From IMG/VR virus record IMGVR_UViG_3300025132_006985, positions 1 through 45,603 of that record: a stretch of 45,603 nt of DNA; one strand, given 5' to 3'. Origin of the DNA: a virus. A model generated the notes under the pieces. The model worked only from the letters and a program-made list of their open reading frames with translations, made no database searches and was not told the origin of the DNA. This document shows positions 40,861 to 45,603 of the stretch, one piece after another. Every line of letters begins with the position of its first letter. The stretch's first letter is position 1. The position numbers and the translations under genes were made by a program.

Positions 40861-41661
40861 ATGAAAATGACCGATATTCTCGGAATGGCGACGCGCGTCC
40901 TGATGGCGGCCGTGCCGCAGCTGGGACCGCCAGCGCCGCCGGTCAAGCCCGCGCTGCGGCCCGAGCCCGAGACGCCGACCGACCTGTCGTTCGCGCAGCG
41001 GCAAATCGACCTCGACCTGCTGTGCCTCGCTTTCCCGTCGAACCGCCGCGCTGCGCTCGAACCGTGGGTGAAGCCGACGCAGGCCGCCTGCTATCGCTGG
41101 GGGATCGACACGTTCCGCGAGGTGTCGAGCTTCCTAGCGAACATCGACGTCGAAACCTCGGGCCTGACTCGCCTTGAGGAAAGCCTGAATTACTCGGTCG
41201 AAGCGCTGATCGAGAAATTCGGCCGCCACCGCATCAGCATCGCCGATGCGCAGCGCTATGGCCGCAAACCGGGTCAGGCCGCCAATCAGGAAATGCTCGC
41301 GAACCTGCTCTATGGCGGGTCGTTCGGCCGCAAACAGCTCGGCAATATCGAGCCCGGCGATGGTTGGAAATTCAAGGGCTATGGTCCAAAGCAGCTGACG
41401 GGTCGCGACAATCAGACGCGCTTCGCGAAGGCGATGGGGCTCAGCGTCGATGACATGCCCGCCTATCTGCGCACGCCCGAGGGCGGCATGATGGGCGCGG
41501 GCTGGTTCTGGAAATCGCATAACCTCGACGCGAAGGCAGCAACGCCCGGCGTTCGCGACGACCGGATCGCGATCAATGGCGGCGTTTTCGGCCTCGCCGG
41601 CGTCGAAGCCGCGTTCGATAAGCTGATCGAAGAGCTGCTGCGCCGCGAGCGCGCGCAATGA
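40861..41661 (+). CDS. Endolysin, glycoside hydrolase family 19
   Basis: The enzyme cuts peptidoglycan glycan strands. The catalytic core begins near residue 97: DVETSGLTRLEESLNYS, whose first Glu is the likely acid. It continues with WKFKGYGPKQLTGRDNQTRF and a C-terminal INGG motif, all typical of phage GH19 lysozymes. The first 45 residues are a Pro-rich extension with no clear signal peptide, so a holin is needed for release. Its stop overlaps the start of the holin candidate (ATGA). Confidence 0.92.
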   Translation: MKMTDILGMATRVLMAAVPQLGPPAPPVKPALRPEPETPTDLSFAQRQIDLDLLCLAFPSNRRAALEPWVKPTQAACYRWGIDTFREVSSFLANIDVETSGLTRLEESLNYSVEALIEKFGRHRISIADAQRYGRKPGQAANQEMLANLLYGGSFGRKQLGNIEPGDGWKFKGYGPKQLTGRDNQTRFAKAMGLSVDDMPAYLRTPEGGMMGAGWFWKSHNLDAKAATPGVRDDRIAINGGVFGLAGVEAAFDKLIEELLRRERAQ

Positions 41662-41945
41662 GCTGGACCGCCCGCGACTGGCGCCAGTTTACCGCGCTGA
41701 CGCTGCTCGCGCTGGCGGCGATCCCGCTGACCATGATCCTCGCGGCGTCGCTGGTCGTCGTCTATTATCAGCCGCACAATGCGAAGGCCTTTTATCTCGG
41801 CCTCGCGACCGCCGCGCTGATCCTCGTCGACCTCGTCTGCCTCGGCGCCATCCTCGGCCGCCGCACCTTCCGCTTCAAGGTCGGCGACAATGAGGTCGAG
41901 GCGACCGGCGACGCGGGCGAGCGTGTGCTGGAAGGGGCGGCCTGA
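41658..41945 (+). CDS. Two-span membrane protein, holin candidate
   Basis: The 95-aa protein has two strong hydrophobic segments (FTALTLLALAAIPLTMILAA... and FYLGLATAALILVDLVCLGA) and a charged C-terminal tail (RRTFRFKVGDNEVEATGD). Size, topology and coupling to the endolysin by ATGA fit a class II holin. The acidic tail is somewhat longer than usual. Confidence 0.75.
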   Translation: MSWTARDWRQFTALTLLALAAIPLTMILAASLVVVYYQPHNAKAFYLGLATAALILVDLVCLGAILGRRTFRFKVGDNEVEATGDAGERVLEGAA

Positions 41946-42322
41946 TGCGCGACCGCACCGACGCCGACGATGTCGTTCAGGGCGCCTATAATCGCGCGCT
42001 GCTCGACCTGATCCTGCCGCCGATGCGGCGGGCCGCGAAAGATGAAGGCTATGCCATCACCGTTCACGGCTCGCTGAACCGCGATATCGACCTCGTCGCC
42101 GTGCCGTGGCGCGAGCATTGCGTCGCTGATCCCGATGAGCTGGTTCGCCGTCTCGCGGGCGCAATCTGCGGCGTGACGGGGCGCTGCAATTTCCGCGATC
42201 AATGGACCCAAAAGCCTCACGGCCGGATCGCAAAGACGCTGCTCGTCTGGTGCGGCGAAAGCACGGCCGACCTCGACCTGAGTGTGATGCCCTTCATTCC
42301 CGAAAAGGAGAAAACCCCATGA
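41945..42322 (+). CDS. Nucleotidyltransferase-like phage protein
   Basis: The 125-aa protein contains YAITVHGSLNRDIDLVAVPW. The HGS...DxD arrangement resembles the core of minimal nucleotidyltransferases, although the gap between GS and DID is very short. I recall similar short proteins in many phage lysis blocks, without known function. It starts by TGATG overlap and ends by ATGA overlap with Rz. Confidence 0.75.
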   Translation: MRDRTDADDVVQGAYNRALLDLILPPMRRAAKDEGYAITVHGSLNRDIDLVAVPWREHCVADPDELVRRLAGAICGVTGRCNFRDQWTQKPHGRIAKTLLVWCGESTADLDLSVMPFIPEKEKTP

Positions 42323-42693
42323 TTTCTCTACTCGCCTATTGGCTGGCGCAGCACGTTGGCGTGCGCGCGGCAAAGCCCGTCGCTTGGGCGCTCGTCATCG
42401 TCGTGGCGCTGCTGCTGCTCTCGATCGCCAAATGCACATACGACGGCCGGGTCGTCGCCGATCACGACGCCAAGGTCACGGCGAAGACCCAGCGCATCGA
42501 CGCGGCTGCGAAAGACGAGGCGGCGGCGCAGCGCGCCACTGACACCATCACCATCAACCAAGCCGAAAAGGAGCGAAACGATGCGATCAATGACGAACCG
42601 GCTGGGCGGCCCGATGCTGCTCGCAATCGCCTTAATTGTCAGCGGCTGCGCCGGGCAGGCTTCGACACGGCCGACTTTGCCGAGTGCCGCTGA
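42319..42693 (+). CDS. Inner-membrane spanin (Rz-like)
   Basis: The 124-aa protein has an N-terminal membrane anchor (PVAWALVIVVALLLLSIAK) and a periplasmic helical region (DHDAKVTAKTQRIDAAAKDEAAAQRATDTI in two parts), the i-spanin layout. Its last 113 bases overlap an embedded Rz1 lipoprotein gene in the +1 frame. Together they would fuse inner and outer membranes after peptidoglycan is cut. Confidence 0.8.
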   Translation: MISLLAYWLAQHVGVRAAKPVAWALVIVVALLLLSIAKCTYDGRVVADHDAKVTAKTQRIDAAAKDEAAAQRATDTITINQAEKERNDAINDEPAGRPDAARNRLNCQRLRRAGFDTADFAECR

Positions 42694-42886
42694 CCTGGCG
42701 GTGGAATCGAAGCCCGCCATCACCCCGGCGGTGCTGACCGACAGCAACGCCGCGGCGCAGCACGACAGCGCTATCGAGGCGTGGGGCGAGCGGGGTTGGG
42801 CTGCGGTGGCGCGTATCTGTCGATGGGCCGCCCGTCATGGCTCGCCGGCGCCTTGCCCTGCGCCAGAGCCTCCGCCGCCTCCCTGA
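42581..42886 (+). CDS. Outer-membrane spanin lipoprotein (Rz1-like), embedded start
   Basis: This gene begins inside Rz with AAGGAG 7 nt before ATG 42581. The product MRSMTNRLGGPMLLAIALIV is followed by SGCAGQ, so SGC is the lipobox. The C-terminus is Pro-rich (PAPEPPPPP), typical of o-spanins. At 101 aa it is longer than many Rz1 proteins. Its last 116 bp overlap the 3' end of an oppositely oriented gene. Confidence 0.78.
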   Translation: MRSMTNRLGGPMLLAIALIVSGCAGQASTRPTLPSAADLAVESKPAITPAVLTDSNAAAQHDSAIEAWGERGWAAVARICRWAARHGSPAPCPAPEPPPPP

Positions 42887-43028
42887 CGGCGCGCAGGGCA
42901 TCCTCGGGCGTGTCTCGCACGCCCTGCAGATGGTCGCTCGTCGATCCATCGGGATAGACCCACCAGCCAGAGGCGCGGACAGGTCCCGAGCCGTGCCAGC
43001 ATAGGCGAAGTTCAGCGCGGGCGGTCAT
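42771..43028 (-). CDS. Hypothetical protein, second gene of the SOS-type pair
   Basis: ATG 43028 overlaps the upstream gene's stop as ATGA. The 85-aa protein contains SGWWVYPDGSTSDHLQGV and a helix (DALRAVREAAEALAQG), then a Pro-rich tail (YAPPQPNPARPTPR). Its 3' end is antisense to Rz1. No family recognised. It would be transcribed leftward with the next gene from the promoter near 43400. Confidence 0.65.
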   Translation of the reverse strand: MTARAELRLCWHGSGPVRASGWWVYPDGSTSDHLQGVRDTPEDALRAVREAAEALAQGKAPASHDGRPIDRYAPPQPNPARPTPR

Positions 43029-43378
43029 ACAGGACCGCCCGGCTTTTCGCGTTTCTGGCGCTGATGGCACGAAAATATCATGTCGGTGGAGCGATAGACC
43101 CCGACCGATTTATAGATTCCGTATAGTTCGCGGTCCGCGCCGCTCGATCGCACGATGTTGGTCGAAGTCGGCGTCGATTGATGATGATCGCCGATGTCGG
43201 TCACGATCCGCCAGAATTCGTCGAAGCTCGCGCGACGGCCGTCGCCATGCGCGAATAGATAGGCGAGCGTGAAGCGCAGCGCGAAGCTCGGCGGGATCGG
43301 CGCCTTCTGGGCCTGCCATCCGACCTCTTCCAGCGCGGTCAGCGCCTTGACGATCAGCATGTCGGTTCCGATTCGCAT
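43025..43378 (-). CDS. Hypothetical protein under a LexA box at the right prophage end
   Basis: The 117-aa protein begins MRIGTDMLIVKALTALEEVG and looks mainly helical (FALRFTLAYLFAHGDGRRASFDEFWRIVTDI in part). The second half contains TSTNIVRSSGADRELYGIYKSVGV. No membrane segment is present. A perfect GTTC-N7-GTTC SOS box is 18 bp upstream. Candidate roles are an antirepressor like Tum of phage 186 or a recombination directionality factor, but the sequence itself does not show either. An alternative start is ATG 43360. Confidence 0.7.
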   Translation of the reverse strand: MRIGTDMLIVKALTALEEVGWQAQKAPIPPSFALRFTLAYLFAHGDGRRASFDEFWRIVTDIGDHHQSTPTSTNIVRSSGADRELYGIYKSVGVYRSTDMIFSCHQRQKREKPGGPV

Positions 43379-43396
43379 CGCGCCTACATGCCATCT

Positions 43397-43411
43397 GTTC
43401 TCACAATGTTC
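43397..43411. promoter_or_regulatory. LexA (SOS) box, perfect GTTC-N7-GTTC
   Basis: GTTC-TCACAAT-GTTC at 43397-43411 matches the alphaproteobacterial SOS consensus at all 8 defined bases. Read leftward it is GAAC-ATTGTGA-GAAC, similar to the dinB box. It lies 18 bp before the ATG of the 43025-43378 gene and 50 bp from attR. Confidence 0.75.
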
Positions 43412-43461
43412 TAGTTATGCGGTTCCCACTAAACGCGCGCGCGGGCCAAGGTATGTTTCAA

Positions 43462-43484
43462 TTCGATTCCCGCTACCCGCTCCA
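43462..43484. other. attR core of the prophage
   Basis: This is an exact copy of the 23-bp tRNA-Gly 3' end found at 3086-3108. The rest of the tRNA is absent here, so this is the distal junction. Host sequence resumes at 43485, 11 bp before the stop of the FKBP gene. Confidence 0.92.
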
Positions 43485-43495
43485 GGTGTTTCCGA

Positions 43496-43987
43496 TCATC
43501 CCGCCGGTTCGATGCCCAGCAGTTCGACCGTGAACAGCAAGGTGGCGGCGCCCGGGATCGGGCCTTTGCCGTCGGCGCCATAAGCGAGCTGGTAGGGGAT
43601 CGCGAGTTCGACCTTGTCGCCGACGCCCATCAGCGCGACGCCTTCCTGCCAGCCCTTGATGACGCGATTGAGCGGAAAGCTGGTCGGTTCGCCGCGCTTG
43701 ATCGAGCTGTCGAATTCCTGACCATCGGCGAGGGTGCCGACATAATGGACGGTGACCATGTCGGTCGGGCCGGGCCGGGCGCCGTTGCCGTCGCCGGCGA
43801 TACGGCGCCAGCGCAGGCCGCTGGCCGTGACGTGCCAGCCATCGGCGCCATGGCGCTGGGCGAGCGCCGCCATCTGGCGGTTGAGCCACGCGGTTCCCTG
43901 CGTGGGTTCGGCGGCGATGGTGGCGGGGGACAATATGCCGAGGCCGAGCGTCGCCAGCAGCAGTCGGTGGGGTAGCGATACGCGCAT
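43496..43987 (-). CDS. FKBP-type peptidyl-prolyl cis-trans isomerase, exported
   Basis: The protein (163 aa) has a signal peptide (LLLATLGLGILSPATIAAEP). The FKBP domain shows DMVTVHYVGTLADGQEFDSS, then FPLNRVIKGWQEGV and KVELAIPYQLAYG, then a closing LLFTVELLGI. It would fold proline-containing proteins in the periplasm. ATG 43987 has AGGAG 5 nt upstream. It is a host gene, normally convergent with tRNA-Gly before the prophage inserted. Confidence 0.93.
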   Translation of the reverse strand: MRVSLPHRLLLATLGLGILSPATIAAEPTQGTAWLNRQMAALAQRHGADGWHVTASGLRWRRIAGDGNGARPGPTDMVTVHYVGTLADGQEFDSSIKRGEPTSFPLNRVIKGWQEGVALMGVGDKVELAIPYQLAYGADGKGPIPGAATLLFTVELLGIEPAG

Positions 43988-44205
43988 GGTCACTCCTGTT
44001 ATGATCGCTGTTCATAAGCGCACCCGTGCCCGGTTGTGCAATCCCTATCATGCGCCAACGTCGCTTTTGCGCGCGCCGCGGCGCTGCGGCGCCCTCCGCC
44101 GACCTGTCCGATTAATGCGACGAACGCCGCGGCGCGCCGGATCAATCCGCCGGTGCGGATCGTTGGTCGGGTTCAACGTCACAGTTTTCACGGATGGAGA
44201 ATGCA

Positions 44206-44433
44206 ATGCATATGGTCAAAAAGCTCGTCATCGCGCTGGCGGCGACGTCCGCCGTCGTGGCGCCGGTTGCCGCATCGGCGGCCAGCGGCGCGCGGGCGGG
44301 GTCGATGGTCGAGGGCGACAGCGAGCTGGAAGGCAATTCCGGCTGGTTGATCGGGCTCGTCGGCCTGCTCGCCGGGGTCGTCGCGATCGTGCTGGTCGCC
44401 GATAATGACGAGGATTCGCCCACCAGCCCCTGA
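44206..44433 (+). CDS. Small exported membrane protein, 75 aa
   Basis: The protein starts MHMVKKLVIALAATSAVVAP, a signal peptide, then a short acidic stretch (EGDSELEGNSG) and one membrane span (WLIGLVGLLAGVVAIVLVA) with an acidic tail. GGAG 6 nt upstream of ATG 44206 decides the start over ATG 44194. Host gene of unknown function. The 218-bp divergent gap with FKBP shows no clear regulatory site. Confidence 0.75.
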   Translation: MHMVKKLVIALAATSAVVAPVAASAASGARAGSMVEGDSELEGNSGWLIGLVGLLAGVVAIVLVADNDEDSPTSP

Positions 44434-44452
44434 TCCAGCCATGCGAGACGAC

Positions 44453-44489
44453 CGCCGGGCGTGCGCATTGTCGGTGCGCGCGCCCGGCG
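44453..44489 (+). terminator. Rho-independent-type terminator
   Basis: The arms at 44453-44467 and 44475-44489 are 15 bp with a single G-U pair and a 7-nt loop, GC-rich, followed by TTTGCGTT. It lies 19 bp after the stop of the small membrane gene. The T-tract is short. Confidence 0.7.
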
Positions 44490-44536
44490 TTTGCGTTGCC
44501 GATAGGGTTGCGCGGCGATGAATGGCGCGGCGCGGC

Positions 44537-44556
44537 TGCGACATTTTGCGACATTT
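44537..44556 (+). promoter_or_regulatory. Tandem TGCGACATTT repeat upstream of EF-hand gene
   Basis: TGCGACATTT occurs twice in direct succession (44537-44546 and 44547-44556). Two half-sites one helical turn apart are typical for OmpR-family response regulators. A response regulator gene starts at 45411. The link is an inference only. Confidence 0.4.
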
Positions 44557-44653
44557 TTGCGCCGATCCGGCAAGGGACTGGGACAAATGGCGCCTAGAAC
44601 GGCTTCATCGGGATCCGGCCTTTGCCCGGACAGCCCATGAAGGAGTTCGTGAC

Positions 44654-45262
44654 GTGAACAAAAGAATGACATTTCTGACCCTGGGTGCGGCGCTGATCGC
44701 GGTGCCGGTGCTTGCGGCGCCCGGTGGCAAGGGTGATACCGACGGCAATGGCACGGTGTCGCGTGCCGAGGCGCAGGCGCATGCGACGCAGATGTTTGCC
44801 CGGATGGATGCGAACAAGGACGGCAAGATCGATCCGAGCGACCGCGGCGCTCAACAGGCCGAACGCCAGGCCAAGATGTTCGCCGCGATCGACGCCGACG
44901 GCAATGGCAGCATCAGCAAGGCCGAATGGGACCAGCATGGCGCCGATCGCGCCACGAAGCGCGCCGAACGCCGGGCCAAGAGCACCGACGCGGGTGCGGC
45001 TGGCGAAGGCAAGCGTCATGGCATGCGCGGTCCCGGCAAGCGCGGTGGCCACCACGGCATGCGCGGCGGCATGATGGCCAAGGCCGATACCAATGGTGAC
45101 AAGGCGATCAGCCAGGCCGAGTTCCAGACCGCGGCGCTCGCGCGCTTCGATGCGTCCGACGCCAACAAGGATGGCCAGGTGACCGCCGAGGAGCGTCAGG
45201 CGCAGCGCGGCGCATGGCGCGCCAAGCGTGCCGCACCGCCGGCCGCCCCCGCCAGCGAATAA
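44654..45262 (+). CDS. Exported EF-hand calcium-binding protein
   Basis: The start is GTG 44654, with AGGAG 8 nt upstream, giving VNKRMTFLTLGAALIAVPVL as signal peptide (202 aa in total). Five EF-hand-type loops are seen: DTDGNGTVSRAE, DANKDGKIDPSD, DADGNGSISKAE, DTNGDKAISQAE and DANKDGQVTAEE. A His/Gly/Lys-rich linker separates loops three and four. It probably binds calcium or other metals in the periplasm. Host gene, upstream of a response regulator. Confidence 0.88.
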   Translation: MNKRMTFLTLGAALIAVPVLAAPGGKGDTDGNGTVSRAEAQAHATQMFARMDANKDGKIDPSDRGAQQAERQAKMFAAIDADGNGSISKAEWDQHGADRATKRAERRAKSTDAGAAGEGKRHGMRGPGKRGGHHGMRGGMMAKADTNGDKAISQAEFQTAALARFDASDANKDGQVTAEERQAQRGAWRAKRAAPPAAPASE

Positions 45263-45346
45263 GCATTTGGCCGGGGCCAGCGGCACGGGGCAGGCTTTCT
45301 TCCCCCCTCCCGGCATTGCCTTTGCCGCCGGTCCCTGCCAGCTATC

Positions 45347-45372
45347 GCCCATCGGCCTTTCGGCCGGTGGGC
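45347..45372 (+). terminator. Hairpin between EF-hand gene and response regulator
   Basis: GCCCATCGGCC-TTTC-GGCCGGTGGGC forms 11-bp arms with one G-U pair. No T-tract follows. It may be a terminator for the EF-hand gene or part of the leader of the response regulator gene. Confidence 0.5.
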
Positions 45373-45410
45373 GAACCAGCGTTCAACCCCCGTTTATCCA
45401 TGGGCCGACG

Positions 45411-45603
45411 ATGACCGACAGCAATTCCCCGCGCATCCTGTTGATCGACGACGAGCCGTCGATCCGCGAGCCGCTGACCGAATATCTGGCGGCGCAGGGC
45501 TTTGCGGTGACCGCCGCGGCGAGCGCCGCCGAGGCGCGGTCGGTGCTGCGCGCCCAATCGGTCGATCTGGTCGTCAGCGACATCATGATGCCCGGCGAGG
45601 ACG
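45411..45603 (+). CDS. Two-component response regulator, N-terminal part
   Basis: The frame opens with ATG 45411 and runs off the window. The receiver domain is clear: ILLIDDEPSIREPL with the acidic pair, and DLVVSDIMMPGED with the phosphorylated Asp in SDIMMPG. The output domain is outside the window, so the subfamily (OmpR, NtrC or other) cannot be decided. Confidence 0.88.
   Translation, partial: MTDSNSPRILLIDDEPSIREPLTEYLAAQGFAVTAAASAAEARSVLRAQSVDLVVSDIMMPGED

Larger units (their letters stand above)
3086..43484. mobile_element. Integrated temperate siphophage prophage, about 40.4 kb
   Basis: The element is bounded by 23-bp direct repeats derived from the 3' end of tRNA-Gly. It contains integrase, repressor, replication, terminase, portal, capsid, tail, fibre and lysis genes in normal phage order. 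I see no frameshifted or truncated core gene, so it may still be inducible. Most genes overlap their neighbour by ATGA, GTGA or TGATG, as expected of a compact phage. Host-type genes flank both ends: dinB and tRNA on the left, an FKBP gene 11 bp beyond attR on the right. Confidence 0.95.

Noticed and set aside
43462-43484. A second tRNA-Gly gene at the right end
   Set aside because: Only the T-loop-to-CCA 23 nt are present. The upstream bases do not form D or anticodon arms.

Overview
The window is a GC-rich alphaproteobacterial chromosome segment carrying one complete-looking temperate siphophage prophage. The host is probably a member of the Sphingomonadales, perhaps Sphingopyxis. That assignment is an inference from base composition, protein style and the GTTC-N7-GTTC type of SOS box; no 16S or other marker gene is present.

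Layout. Host genes at the left are prfC (101-1699), a two-hairpin convergent terminator, dinB on the minus strand with a LexA-type box, and tRNA-Gly(TCC) at 3035-3108. The prophage spans about 40.4 kb between two copies of a 23-bp direct repeat, the T-loop-to-CCA end of the tRNA, at 3086-3108 (attL) and 43462-43484 (attR). Host genes resume with an FKBP-type prolyl isomerase, a small membrane protein, an EF-hand protein and the start of a response regulator cut by the window edge.

Prophage, left to right. (1) A leftward operon (7658 to 3077) of small ATGA-coupled genes, a C5 cytosine methyltransferase and a large serine integrase whose 3' end runs through attL into the tRNA. (2) The immunity region: an S24-type repressor with a HIRAN-domain partner, read leftward, and a Cro-like gene read rightward. 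Two promoter regions carry pairs of TAGGA-N4-TCCTA operators with identical 31-bp spacing. (3) Rightward early genes: winged-helix and hypothetical proteins, a beta-class DNA methyltransferase, a DnaN sliding clamp, a DnaG-like primase, a possible Mom-like protein and a D5/SF3 helicase, followed by an iteron-like repeat array. (4) Packaging and head genes: terminase small and large subunits, a connector, portal, and a fused protease-major capsid protein. (5) Tail genes: tube protein, a chaperone pair joined by a canonical A AAA AAC -1 frameshift site, tape measure, tip proteins and an S74 fibre. A small regulatory or moron cassette (RHH protein, membrane zinc-ribbon protein, Rha) interrupts this block. 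(6) Lysis: small membrane proteins, a GH19 endolysin, a holin candidate and an embedded Rz/Rz1 pair. (7) A leftward pair of unknown genes next to attR behind a perfect GTTC-N7-GTTC SOS box.

How it works together. The repressor probably silences both the integrase/methyltransferase operon and the replication operon through symmetric operators. DNA damage could act through repressor self-cleavage and through the LexA-controlled pair at the right end. The phage appears to bring its own clamp, primase and helicase, and has up to three DNA-modification candidates. Tail length predicted from the 1067-residue tape measure is about 160 nm, which fits a siphovirus.

Functions come from motif recognition by eye; no database search was run.
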